Assembly: GCF_002831565.1 (NCBI RefSeq)
Contig: NZ_CP025096.1
Span: 5,310,609-5,374,608, forward strand
DNA from: Spirosoma pollinicola
GTDB lineage: Bacteria > Bacteroidota > Bacteroidia > Cytophagales > Spirosomataceae
Direction: 5' to 3'
DNA length: 64,000 nt
Of this stretch, positions 23,375 to 32,117 are shown piece by piece (positions within the stretch are counted from its first letter, which is position 1; each line of letters opens with the position of its first letter). The position numbers were made by a program, and so were the translations under genes. Under the pieces are notes generated by a model, which saw nothing but the letters and a program-made list of their open reading frames with translations, searched no databases and was not told the origin of the DNA.

Positions 23375-24958
23375 ATGCATTATCGTCTGTCTGCTGACCC
23401 CTCGCACCCCCACTATATAGCTGTTGACGCATTTTTGACTGATATTTCGGCGCCGGAAGTTGAATTACAATTGCCCGCTTGGCGTCCGGGGCGTTATGAA
23501 CTACAGCAGTTTGCGAAAAATATTCAGCGATTCGAGGTGGTTGATGGTGAGGGTAATCCGTTGATTTCTCGCAAAATTACGAAAGATCGCTGGCGGGTGC
23601 AGACAAATGGCACCACTGTATTAACAGTTCGGTACAATTATTATGCCCTGTTACCAACGCCTAACCAACTCAACGCGGGCAGTAGCTTTATCAGCGATAC
23701 GCTCCTGTACGTAAATCCGGTCAACTTGTGTATATATGCCGAGGAGCGAATTTCGGAATCCTGTACCCTCGAATTAGCCATTCCCGATAGCTGGACGATC
23801 GCTTGTGGATTATCGGAATCGGACACGCAAAAAACGGGTTCGCGAACGCTCTACGCAGCCGATTTTTATGAACTGGTCGACTGTCCGCTCATAGCCGCCC
23901 CGGTAATTCAGGATATTCAATATGAACTAGCTGGAGTTACATTCCATGTCTGGATTCAAGGCGGACGCCGAACAGATGGTGACCTTACTTTTAGCACTGA
24001 GCGAATCATTGACGACTTTAGCCGGTTTTCGGCAAAACAGTTGGAACTGTACGGCGAATTCCCCGAAAAAGAATATCATTTTCTAACGCTTATTTTACCC
24101 GTTCCTTACTACCACGGCGTCGAGCACCGCAACTCGACGGTGTTGGTACTCGGCCCGAATGACGAGGGGGAGGGACTGTATCAGGATTTACTGGGCGTAT
24201 CGTCGCACGAGTTGTTTCATGCCTGGAACATCATTCGAATTCGCCCCGTCGAGTTGTTGCCCTATGACTTTACCAAAGAAAACTACTTCACTACCTGTTT
24301 TGTGGCCGAGGGCGTAACGACTTACTACGGAGATTTAATGCTTCGGCAATCGGGGGTGTTTTCTGATGAAGCGTATCTGAAAGAATTGCAGGTCTTATTT
24401 AAGCGACATTTCGAGAACAACGGACAGGCGTTTCAGTCGTTGACCGAATCATCCTGGGATTTGTGGCTCGATGGTTATGACAAAGGTGTACCTGATCGCA
24501 AAGTGTCTGTGTATCATAAAGGGGCGATTGCCGCCCTGATTCTGGATTTGCACATCCGGCAATCGACAAACCACGCCCGTTCGCTGGATGATGTGATGCG
24601 GATCATGTGGGAACGCTTCGGCAAGCCTTTTGTAGGCTACACACTTGATGATTATCGGTCCATTACCGAATCGGTGGCGGGCGAATCGCTGGCCTGGTAT
24701 TATGATTTATGTATTTTTGGTAATCAGCCGCTCGAAGCGAAATTAAACGAGTATCTTGCCTGGGTTGGTTTACTTATTGCGTATGAAGAGCCAACACCCG
24801 ATCAGCCGGGTGGTATTCGGTTACTTGAGTTAGATAACGAAGATGGTCGTCAGCAACGGGCACACTGGTTTGGCGGATTTCTTAGCGAATCAACGCCCGA
24901 TGTGCATATACACCCTATTTCCGAAGAAAAATTAGGCAAAAAAGTCGTAGCAAAATGA
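23375..24958 (+). CDS. M61-family metallopeptidase (glycyl aminopeptidase-like), without PDZ domain
   Basis: The 527-residue protein begins with the M61 N-terminal beta-domain (LQLPAWRPGRYELQQFAKNIQ region, about 30-55). The zinc motif VSSHELFHAWNIIRI (H278, E279, H282) follows, with the third ligand region CFVAEGVTTYYGDL about 25 residues later, as in the family. Most M61 peptidases end in a PDZ domain; this one stops shortly after the catalytic helical part with no GLG-type PDZ signature, so it is a shortened form. No signal peptide is seen, so it is probably cytoplasmic. A TACTTTTG box lies at 23343-23350. The stop codon is the first part of a 51-base inverted repeat. Confidence 0.88.
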   Translation: MHYRLSADPSHPHYIAVDAFLTDISAPEVELQLPAWRPGRYELQQFAKNIQRFEVVDGEGNPLISRKITKDRWRVQTNGTTVLTVRYNYYALLPTPNQLNAGSSFISDTLLYVNPVNLCIYAEERISESCTLELAIPDSWTIACGLSESDTQKTGSRTLYAADFYELVDCPLIAAPVIQDIQYELAGVTFHVWIQGGRRTDGDLTFSTERIIDDFSRFSAKQLELYGEFPEKEYHFLTLILPVPYYHGVEHRNSTVLVLGPNDEGEGLYQDLLGVSSHELFHAWNIIRIRPVELLPYDFTKENYFTTCFVAEGVTTYYGDLMLRQSGVFSDEAYLKELQVLFKRHFENNGQAFQSLTESSWDLWLDGYDKGVPDRKVSVYHKGAIAALILDLHIRQSTNHARSLDDVMRIMWERFGKPFVGYTLDDYRSITESVAGESLAWYYDLCIFGNQPLEAKLNEYLAWVGLLIAYEEPTPDQPGGIRLLELDNEDGRQQRAHWFGGFLSESTPDVHIHPISEEKLGKKVVAK

Positions 24959-25083
24959 TGGCGCAAGACTCTGGCCTTGTGTCTACTATTCGCCGGCCTC
25001 CGGCCGGTATCTTGTCAAGTTATTTACATAATCCGGCCGGAGGCCGGCGAATAGTAGACACAAGGCCAAAGCCTTGCGCCATC
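24957..25083. repeat. 51-base inverted repeat with composite hairpin arms (2 mismatches)
   Basis: Arms 24957-25007 and 25033-25083 enclose 25 bases. Each arm holds two inner hairpins, CCGGCC-TCC-GGCCGG and one built on CAAGGC/GCCTTG; the right arm carries GTAG (from about 25054) just before the second hairpin, as in REP elements. The left arm starts inside the M61 stop codon. Confidence 0.88.
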
Positions 25084-25110
25084 GCTAACATACAATTATA
25101 AAGTACATTC

Positions 25111-26205
25111 ATGACAAAGCGTTTACCATTATTATTTCTTTTCCTGCCGGGCATGCTCCTGGCACAGCCGAAACCCGAAAAACCCTGGATGCTTGGCCCG
25201 TTTCAAAAAGAGAATGCCTACAATCCCATTTTAGACGCCAAAGCCAGCACTGTTTTCTATTGCCCGGTGCAGAAGAAAGACGTTCGCTGGGAAGAAAAGG
25301 ACGTGTATAATCCGGCAGCCGTAGTACGCAACAATAAGGTGTACATGATCTACCGGGCTGAAGATACCGTTCGGGCGGTGGGGGGAACCTCTCGTTTGGG
25401 ACTGGCTGTGAGTAACGATGGAATTCATTTCAAACGCATGCCCAAGCCCGTATTTTATCCCGATAATGATGCCATGAAAAAGTACGAGTGGCAGGGGGGT
25501 TGCGAAGATCCACGTATTGTGGAAAGCCCCAACGGCGTGTATATTATGACCTATACGTCTTACGATGGCGATAAGGCCCGGCTTTGTGTGGCGACATCAC
25601 GCGATCTGATAACCTGGAACAAACAGGGGCTAATTTTCGGCGAGTTCGAGAATGGAAACTACCGCAATAGCTGGTCGAAATCGGGGGCTATCGTTTGTAA
25701 ACGCATTGGAAGCCGTCTGGTGGCACAGAAAATAAACGGTAAATACTGGATGTATTGGGGTGACAAACCTCAGCTTCGTATCGCTACTTCCGATGACCTG
25801 CTGCACTGGACACCCCTCGAATCCAGCACCGGCCAACCAATGGTAGCGGCTGAGTCGCGCAAAGGAAAACACGACTTCCGATTGATCGAACCGGGACCCT
25901 TCGCCATGCTGACACCCAAAGGGATTCTGTTGATTTATAACGGCATGAACGACGCGAAGAACGGCGATGTAACTCTGCCCGAAGGCGCTTATGCGGGTGG
26001 GCAACTGCTGTTCGACGCCAATGACCCGACCAAATTACTCGACCGGTCGGAAAACCATTTCATCAAACCCGACCAGCCGTATGAAATGGTTGGACAGGTA
26101 AATCAGGTTTGTTTTCTGGAAGGCATGGTGCCCTTTCGGGGCAAATGGTTTTTGTACTATGGCACAGCCGATTCAAAAATTGGCGTGGCTGTGGCAAAGC
26201 AGTAA
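25111..26205 (+). CDS. Secreted GH130-family glycoside phosphorylase/hydrolase (beta-mannoside type)
   Basis: The 364-residue protein has a signal peptide (MTKRLPLLFLFLPGMLLAQ) and the five-bladed propeller of GH130, with VYNPAAVVRNNKVYMIYRAED and WQGGCEDPRIVE; D133 is the expected catalytic acid. GH130 enzymes phosphorolyse or hydrolyse beta-mannosidic bonds such as Man-GlcNAc or mannobiose. Phosphorolytic members are normally cytoplasmic, so the signal peptide favours a hydrolase-like role in the periplasm, as known for some Bacteroidota members. Its convergent neighbour is a DUF389 gene, with a small hairpin between them. Confidence 0.87.
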   Translation: MTKRLPLLFLFLPGMLLAQPKPEKPWMLGPFQKENAYNPILDAKASTVFYCPVQKKDVRWEEKDVYNPAAVVRNNKVYMIYRAEDTVRAVGGTSRLGLAVSNDGIHFKRMPKPVFYPDNDAMKKYEWQGGCEDPRIVESPNGVYIMTYTSYDGDKARLCVATSRDLITWNKQGLIFGEFENGNYRNSWSKSGAIVCKRIGSRLVAQKINGKYWMYWGDKPQLRIATSDDLLHWTPLESSTGQPMVAAESRKGKHDFRLIEPGPFAMLTPKGILLIYNGMNDAKNGDVTLPEGAYAGGQLLFDANDPTKLLDRSENHFIKPDQPYEMVGQVNQVCFLEGMVPFRGKWFLYYGTADSKIGVAVAKQ

Positions 26206-26207
26206 AG

Positions 26208-26236
26208 GATAGCGTGAGGCAGACCCTTGCGCTATC
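26208..26236. terminator. Small hairpin between convergent GH130 and DUF389 genes
   Basis: Seven-base arms GATAGCG (26208-26214) and CGCTATC (26230-26236) in a 36-base convergent gap. It fits a shared terminator, without a T-run. Confidence 0.5.
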
Positions 26237-26241
26237 AGCGT

Positions 26242-27168
26242 TTAGGCTACGGGTCGGCGATGATGGAAAAATTGCTGCTTTCCCCAGAACACCAGCCCGC
26301 AGGATAGTAGTATGAGTACTATGTCGAATCCGAAGCGCTGCAATCCTTCTGCTGCCAGATCGTAGCGACCGCAGGCCAGACCAATGCCAATCATAGCGGC
26401 TGCATTGATAATAACCATAGCGATCAATGCACCGGCAATGACACTCTTGCGAAAGGACGACAGGATAATGGCGCCGGCCAGTGTCCCGCAAATGGACAGT
26501 AACGTGTCGGCGGGAGAAGGGTGGGACAGGTGGTGAATCTCCTCACTGGCGGCAAACTGGCTGGTATCGGCTTCCCCAAGAAATTGTAAAAGCAGAAATG
26601 TCAAGGCTGAGGCTGCAATCAGAATGCTGTATCCTACCAGGGTCGATTTGAGGGCTCGCCCTAATACCAGCCAGCGACGTAGAACCACAGCCAGGGCCAT
26701 ACCGGCTATAGGTTCAAAACCTGGAGCAATAATGGCGGCAGCTACGAAGGGCATGATCTGACGCGTCGACTCCGATACAAGGCCAATGGTTGCCATGATA
26801 CCGCCTAGGCCCATCAATAGCATAAAGTTGGGTGTTACCCGCCCCTGATGCCGCATGCCGGATTCAATCTCTTCCCAGATGGCTTCATCGGCATCGTTCT
26901 CAAGCTTTTCGGCCTGGTTTGGTTCGATGATGCTCTCCGTCAGTGCTGTGCTAACCATATAGGGCGAATCGCCACAACATTCGGCTAGTGTTCGAAGCAC
27001 TTTATCGGACCCTGTATTGAGCAATTGCACCGATAAGGCGTCGCCCGGCGGTTTATGAGAGCTGCCCGGATAAAAGGCTACGCCAATTACCTCATCAATG
27101 TCGAGCAGATGGGCCAGTACAGCAGCTGTTTTATCGGTAGATAGTTGAATCTGAAACGAGCGATGCAT
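26242..27168 (-). CDS. DUF389 family integral membrane protein
   Basis: The 308-residue protein has a soluble N-terminal region (about 1-105, ferredoxin-like strand pattern: SFQIQLSTDKTAAVLAHLLD, DEVIGVAFYPG) and five or six membrane helices from NFMLLMGLGGIMATIGLVSES onward. The conserved DUF389 stretch IAPGFEPIAGMALAVVLRR is present near 148-166. Function unknown; the family has been linked to transport only by topology. It is divergent from the amidase gene. Confidence 0.8.
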   Translation of the reverse strand: MHRSFQIQLSTDKTAAVLAHLLDIDEVIGVAFYPGSSHKPPGDALSVQLLNTGSDKVLRTLAECCGDSPYMVSTALTESIIEPNQAEKLENDADEAIWEEIESGMRHQGRVTPNFMLLMGLGGIMATIGLVSESTRQIMPFVAAAIIAPGFEPIAGMALAVVLRRWLVLGRALKSTLVGYSILIAASALTFLLLQFLGEADTSQFAASEEIHHLSHPSPADTLLSICGTLAGAIILSSFRKSVIAGALIAMVIINAAAMIGIGLACGRYDLAAEGLQRFGFDIVLILLSCGLVFWGKQQFFHHRRPVA

Positions 27169-27278
27169 AGAATAGGTGATATGGAAATCTAACCCAAGGT
27201 GTTTCGTAAATGTTTGCCGTATGGTTCTGGCTGTAGCAGTTGAAAGAATGGTATATTTCGCAAAACCACTGGCTTCCT

Positions 27279-28808
27279 ATGCAAACGTCCCGCTCAAAAA
27301 CCCTGTCTTTCGAGGAATACGTCAAACACGATGCAACGGCTTTAGCTGAACTGGTTCGCAAGGGCGAGGTTACACCTACCGAACTGCTCGAAACGGCCAT
27401 TGCGCGTGCTGAAGCCGTTAATCCACAACTCAACGCTATTGTAACACCCCTGTACGATAAGGGCCGGGAGATAGCGAATCAGTTGCCGGAAACAGGACCG
27501 TTTCGCGGAGTGCCGTATCTACTGAAAGATCTGGAACTTGAGTGGGCTGGAACGCCAATAAAATCAGGCTGTAGAGGTTTTCAAGATTATGTGTCAGCTA
27601 CCGACAGTGAGAGCGTTAAACGCCTGAAAGCGGCCGGACTCGTGTTTTTCGGTAAGACAAACACGCCGGAGTTTGGCCTGACGCCCTATACGGAGTCGCA
27701 ATTGTATGGTCCGGCACATAATCCCTGGAAAACAACCCATTCGCCAGGTGGGTCAAGTGGGGGTTCGGCGGCTTCGGTGGCGGCAGGGATTGTTCCGGCG
27801 GCATCGGCATCAGATGGGGGCGGGTCAATCCGGATTCCGGCGTCCTGCTGCGGGCTGTTTGGCTTAAAGCCCTCACGCGGTCGTATTACCCTCGGTCCGC
27901 GCTATGGCGAAATGTGGGGTGGAGCCGTAACGGCTCATGCCGTTACGCGAAGCGTTCGCGATAGCGCAGGTTTGCTGGATGTCATGGCTGGCGGTCCAAC
28001 GTACCGGCCATTGGCGGGTGATCCGTATAGCATAGCTCCGCCTGTTCGACCATTCGCCGATGAAGTGGGCCGGGAGCCGGGTAAGTTGCGGATTGCTTTT
28101 TCTACACAGACATTGATAGCCTCGCAACCCGTTGATCCGATTTGTATTACTGCCGTTCGGGAAACGGCCAGATTACTGGAAAGCCTGGGCCATACAGTCG
28201 AGGAAATCCCCTTGCCCTACGAGAAAACGCTGGTTACGCAGGCTTTTTTTCTGAATGTCCTGAGCGAAACAGCCGCCACACTTAGGGAGTTGGGCACTTA
28301 TCTGGGTCGTCCGGTTCGGCGAGACGATGTGGAATTGAATACATGGGCACAGGCTCGACTGGCCGAGGGTTTTTCTGCTGCCGATGCAGCTTATCAGAAG
28401 CGTCGCTGGAATACCCTTAATCGAAGCATGGGCCAACTGCACGAAACCTATGACCTGTTCTTAACGCCAACTTTACCACGACCACCCATTCCCATCGGAA
28501 CGTTTCAGAATACAGAGTCGGAGAAACGCCTGCTTAAACTGGTCGATTCGCTGGGTGGGTTGAAATACATGAACGGCAGCAAAACAGTAAATGATCTGGC
28601 AGAGCGTTCGTTGGGATACATCTCATTTGCGGTCATTACGAACATGACAGGTCAGCCATCCATGTCGGTTCCGTTGTACTGGTCGGAAGATGGATTGCCT
28701 ATAGGGGTGATGTTTGCTGCCAAACAAGGTGATGAAGCCACTTTGTTGCGGTTGGCCGGGCAATTGGAACAGGCGCAGCCGTGGTTTAATAAACGGCCTG
28801 CGTTGTAG
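27279..28808 (+). CDS. Amidase signature family hydrolase
   Basis: Starting at the ATG at 27279 (MQTSRSKTLSFEEY) gives 509 residues; an in-frame TTG at 27240 would add 13 residues of no family character. The Ser-cisSer-Lys triad is clear: K83 (YLLKDLE), cis-Ser 159/160 (PGGSSGGSAA) and nucleophile S183 (SDGGGSIRIPAS). It hydrolyses an amide bond; candidates are fatty acid amides, aryl amides or 6-aminohexanoate dimers. It is not GatA because no gatB/gatC genes are nearby and the C-terminal region (SMSVPLYWSEDGLPIGVMF) is of the general amidase type. A perfect 44-base hairpin follows the stop. Confidence 0.9.
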   Translation: MQTSRSKTLSFEEYVKHDATALAELVRKGEVTPTELLETAIARAEAVNPQLNAIVTPLYDKGREIANQLPETGPFRGVPYLLKDLELEWAGTPIKSGCRGFQDYVSATDSESVKRLKAAGLVFFGKTNTPEFGLTPYTESQLYGPAHNPWKTTHSPGGSSGGSAASVAAGIVPAASASDGGGSIRIPASCCGLFGLKPSRGRITLGPRYGEMWGGAVTAHAVTRSVRDSAGLLDVMAGGPTYRPLAGDPYSIAPPVRPFADEVGREPGKLRIAFSTQTLIASQPVDPICITAVRETARLLESLGHTVEEIPLPYEKTLVTQAFFLNVLSETAATLRELGTYLGRPVRRDDVELNTWAQARLAEGFSAADAAYQKRRWNTLNRSMGQLHETYDLFLTPTLPRPPIPIGTFQNTESEKRLLKLVDSLGGLKYMNGSKTVNDLAERSLGYISFAVITNMTGQPSMSVPLYWSEDGLPIGVMFAAKQGDEATLLRLAGQLEQAQPWFNKRPAL

Positions 28809-28884
28809 TGATTGAATAAAAACAGCAAAGGTCTTTATACAACCTGGATGCCCTCACGGAAACCGATGGCGTCATTAGTAAGCT

Positions 28885-28982
28885 GTTTAAACTTTCTTAG
28901 ATATCAATAGGTTATTTTTTGTCATTCCGACGATAGGAGGAATGACAAAAAATAACCTATTGATATCTAAGAAAGTTTAAAC
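28885..28982. repeat. Perfect 44-base inverted repeat with a 10-base loop
   Basis: Arms 28885-28928 and 28939-28982 are exact complements. They have no inner symmetry and include A/T-runs that would give a U-rich tail. It lies 77 bases after the amidase stop. Confidence 0.9.
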
Positions 28983-29074
28983 TGATTCCATAGAAAGTGT
29001 AAACGTATTATATTTTCAAAATATGATATGAAATAAACTTTATATTTACTTATTACTTATAATATAAACTAAAA

Positions 29075-29101
29075 CATCGTTATTTGTAGGAAATAACGAT
29101 G
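29075..29101 (+). promoter_or_regulatory. Perfect hairpin hiding a start codon
   Basis: Arms CATCGTTATTT (29075-29085) and AAATAACGATG (29091-29101) pair around GTAGG. The last three bases are the ATG of the barrel gene, so folding of the message would close the start. A second palindrome ATATTTT-C-AAAATAT lies at 29010-29024. Confidence 0.5.
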
Positions 29102-29815
29102 TTTATGCGCCCGTATCTACTGCTACTATTATTACAAGCATTTTCCTTGACGGCCCATAGCCAGGCAAATCCGACTGACAGACCATCCAGGCCACTACCA
29201 CTATATAGGCCGGGAGTAGCTCTGGCTGTGCATGCTGGCACGGCTGGTATTGGTGTTGATATTTCCAAGTCGATTTTTCGCCAATTATCCATACGGGCTG
29301 GCGCTAATTTATTTACTTATAATGGCAATCTGAAGTCGGGGAAAGACAGCGACGATCTTCAGATTGGCTTCGATTACACCGTTAAATTATCGTCGTTCAA
29401 CTTGTTGCTGGACTATTACCCGATCAAACGGGCGGGCTTTCGACTAACAGCCGGAGCATACTACAATCAAAACCAGATCAGCTTTTTTGGCAAGCCAACT
29501 AAAGATGTAAAATTCAACGATGTTGTGTTTACGGTTGATCAGGTTGGTACCGTCGATGGAAAGGCGAATTTTAGTAAAGTAGCGCCGTATGCGGGCATCG
29601 GCTGGGGGCACCCATTCCTAAAAAATCGACTGAAATTCATGGTTGATGTGGGTGTTTTTTACCAGCAGTCGCCCACGATCACTTTTGCAACAACGGGTAT
29701 GCTGGAGCCTTCCAGCGATCAGGGCCCTATTATTCAGGATAACCTCAAACCGCTGAAATATTATCCTGTCGTCAATCTGGGTATCTCCTATAACCTCGTA
29801 TCCACCCGTTTTTAG
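29099..29815 (+). CDS. Outer-membrane beta-barrel protein, function unknown
   Basis: The 238-residue protein has a signal peptide (PYLLLLLLQAFSLTAHSQ) and alternating strands ending in aromatic residues (SIRAGANLFTYNG, GFRLTAGAYYNQNQ, YYPVVNLGISYNL), the style of small porin-like barrels; the last strand ends in F, as outer-membrane barrels do. The start may be this ATG at 29099 or the one at 29105 (MRPYLLLL). It forms a two-gene unit with the lipoprotein that follows after 10 bases. The initiation region is folded into a perfect hairpin. Confidence 0.78.
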   Translation: MFMRPYLLLLLLQAFSLTAHSQANPTDRPSRPLPLYRPGVALAVHAGTAGIGVDISKSIFRQLSIRAGANLFTYNGNLKSGKDSDDLQIGFDYTVKLSSFNLLLDYYPIKRAGFRLTAGAYYNQNQISFFGKPTKDVKFNDVVFTVDQVGTVDGKANFSKVAPYAGIGWGHPFLKNRLKFMVDVGVFYQQSPTITFATTGMLEPSSDQGPIIQDNLKPLKYYPVVNLGISYNLVSTRF

Positions 29816-29825
29816 ACTTACTGCT

Positions 29826-31424
29826 ATGACTATTAAAAACTATACAGTCTGGCCTCGCCTGGTAAAAGGTGTGGTTATGACAATCGCTGCCGTGGCGCTG
29901 GGAACCGCTTGTCAGGATCTAAAAGACATTCAGAAACTCGACCCCTTAAAGGGCGTTGTGTTTAAAATCAATTACGAACCCTCGCCAACGGCGCTTCAGG
30001 GATTAGTGGTCGATGCGAAAACGGGCGAAGCGCTAAGCGTTCCGGTTCAGGTCAACATATATGGTCCCGACGCCAGCCGGGTACTTACCTATGAGGGTGT
30101 TGCGACAACATCGTTCAAAAGCCCCAAAGCTGATTTATTTCTGGGTTTAAAAGGTGTTGTTCCAACGACAGCCAAACCCGCTGAACTCCGTATTGTGGTC
30201 GATGCGCCCGGCTACATTGCTTCCAGCATTTATTTGTTCGTCGATAAAGCCAAGCCAGAGCCATTCGAAATCCGGTTAGTTAAAGAAAATGCGCCAGTAG
30301 GGGGAGTCGCCATAAAACAGGATGTTGTCGAAACGTCGGCAACGGGTGCCGTTAAGTCGGATGAGACGATAACAACGCCTATAAGCGCATCCATGACAAC
30401 CAGCGTAACTGTACAAATACCGGCCAATACACAGCTGAAAGATGCAAAAGGACAAGTCGTAACCGGCAACCTGACTGCCCAGGTTGCTACCTTCTCCAGC
30501 AGAATGGAATCATCGTTACAAGCATTTCCCGGTGGTTTTACCACTCGTGTAAACAAGGACGATCAGGGAGGGGCCAATGTTGTAGGCACGTTTACAACAG
30601 CCGGGTTTGTGTCTATCGAACTGGCGAATGCCAGCGGTCAGGTCGTAACAACGTTTAGTCAGCCGGTTACAGTAAATGCAACAGTCGATAATACGATGAC
30701 GAACCCTGAAACGGGTCAGAAACTAAAATCGGGCGATTTGATACCGGTATTCAGTTATAATGAGCTGACCGGCGAATGGGTGTATGAGCGGGATGCTGCC
30801 GTAAAACAATCGAGTAATGTCTTGCAGGTCGCCATTCCGATTACGCATTTGTCGGGCTATAGCCTGTCTTTCTGGGCGCCAAGTGGTGCCAGTTGTGCAG
30901 AGGGCGGCCAGTGGACAATTACCGGAAAGCCGGATGGCAAACCTTTGAACTGGACGCTTTATAATGGCGACCAGATTTATCAGAGTGGGTCTACCGCAGG
31001 CAATACCATTTCGTTTCCCCGGCCCTTTTCCGGTGCCGCCCGGCTTGATCTGTTTTCGCCCGATGGCAAGCAGATTGGTACGTCAACGGTTAGTAAGCTG
31101 TGCGGCACTCACACTGTGAGCGTTGTTTATCCCGTAAATCTGATCGACCTTGATGTGGCTATATCAGCTTATTGTGAAAATAAATCCGATGTGCAGATTA
31201 CGCCCAGCGCCTGGGTTAAATACCGGAAACTGGGTACAAACAACTGGCAGCAGTCATTCCTGACGAGTGGAAAAGGCAAACTCGTTGGTCTTGAACCAAA
31301 CGCCGATTATGAAGCCGGTGTGCAGTACAATGGCTTCAACCCAATTACCATCAACGCCGGACAGAACACGGGCACGCGGATGATCGAAATCAAATTCTCG
31401 AAAGACGTTAGTATCTGCCAGTAA
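29826..31424 (+). CDS. Surface lipoprotein with carboxypeptidase-like beta-domains
   Basis: The 532-residue protein has a lipoprotein signal ending in the lipobox LGTAC (C29). It is followed by a carboxypeptidase-regulatory-like domain (LQGLVVDAKTGEALSVPVQV, about 58-77) and several further beta-rich stretches of low complexity (STSV/TVTVQIPA). The acidic pair DL-KD after the Cys gives QDLKDIQ; this may or may not act as a surface-export signal. No enzyme motif is seen. It follows the barrel gene by 10 bases, so the two products probably work together at the outer membrane. Confidence 0.75.
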   Translation: MTIKNYTVWPRLVKGVVMTIAAVALGTACQDLKDIQKLDPLKGVVFKINYEPSPTALQGLVVDAKTGEALSVPVQVNIYGPDASRVLTYEGVATTSFKSPKADLFLGLKGVVPTTAKPAELRIVVDAPGYIASSIYLFVDKAKPEPFEIRLVKENAPVGGVAIKQDVVETSATGAVKSDETITTPISASMTTSVTVQIPANTQLKDAKGQVVTGNLTAQVATFSSRMESSLQAFPGGFTTRVNKDDQGGANVVGTFTTAGFVSIELANASGQVVTTFSQPVTVNATVDNTMTNPETGQKLKSGDLIPVFSYNELTGEWVYERDAAVKQSSNVLQVAIPITHLSGYSLSFWAPSGASCAEGGQWTITGKPDGKPLNWTLYNGDQIYQSGSTAGNTISFPRPFSGAARLDLFSPDGKQIGTSTVSKLCGTHTVSVVYPVNLIDLDVAISAYCENKSDVQITPSAWVKYRKLGTNNWQQSFLTSGKGKLVGLEPNADYEAGVQYNGFNPITINAGQNTGTRMIEIKFSKDVSICQ

Positions 31425-31436
31425 CAGCTCCTCGTT

Positions 31437-31485
31437 TACAGTCATCATGAACCAGACGGGAATCGTCTGGTTCATGATGACTGTA
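31437..31485. terminator. Perfect 22-base hairpin after the lipoprotein gene
   Basis: Arms 31437-31458 and 31464-31485 are exact complements with loop GGAAT, starting 13 bases after the stop. It probably ends the two-gene unit. Confidence 0.87.
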
Positions 31486-31582
31486 TGACGGTAAAGAAAA
31501 GTCTGTTATTTTGCCTTCGGTCAGTCATCATGTAAATCCTGGTATTGCTGCTGGCTGGCTCTCGCCCAAACGATAAATCGGC

Positions 31583-32089
31583 ATGCTGTTTTTGACCGTA
31601 GACCATCCGTTAACCGGATTGCTTAAAGCGTTGACCTTAGCTATTCGACCTAAGCGTGTCCAAAGGTTAATTGGTTTTCTATTGGCGCTAAGCACCTGTA
31701 CTCAGGCGCAGGTAGTAGCTCAGGAACCGTCCGGAAAAGCGATGATGCTCCCGGTGAGTATCACCATTCTATACTTTGATCAAAGCAGCCCTATGCTGCG
31801 CCCCAGGGTAAAAACAACCCTTGATTCGCTGGCCCGGCTGTTGATAAACCAGCCTACGTTAAGCGCAACTCTGACTGGTTACACCGACGATGTAGGTAAG
31901 CGTGAGTTGAACCTGATTCTGGCCGAGAAGCGTACCAAAGCCGTTGCGATGTATTTAACGCAGCGGGGTGTGCCTGCCGATCAGATTATTGCTCGCTGGG
32001 AAGGGCCTGATAAAGACGCATTAGCGGATGACCCGAAGGCGGTAAAAACAATTGGTCGGCGAGTTGCTGTTCAGCTTTTACCGAGGTGA
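31583..32089 (+). CDS. OmpA-family peptidoglycan-binding-like domain protein
   Basis: The 168-residue protein has a hydrophobic segment near 30-45 (LIGFLLALSTCTQAQ), probably a signal with a long N-region. An OmpA C-terminal domain follows: ITILYFDQSSPMLRPRVKTT, LTGYTDDVGKRELNLILAEKR and VPADQIIARWEGPDK. The TGYTDD...N..L...R pattern matches the family that binds diaminopimelate of peptidoglycan. No barrel is fused, so it is a periplasmic stand-alone domain. It faces the broken DoxX-like gene. Confidence 0.85.
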   Translation: MLFLTVDHPLTGLLKALTLAIRPKRVQRLIGFLLALSTCTQAQVVAQEPSGKAMMLPVSITILYFDQSSPMLRPRVKTTLDSLARLLINQPTLSATLTGYTDDVGKRELNLILAEKRTKAVAMYLTQRGVPADQIIARWEGPDKDALADDPKAVKTIGRRVAVQLLPR

Positions 32090-32117
32090 ACTTAATTAAT
32101 AAACCTGCATAACCGCT

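Noticed and set aside
27279..28808. Amidase as GatA of the tRNA amidotransferase
   Set aside because: The nearby genes are unrelated, and the C-terminal half follows general amidases rather than GatA.
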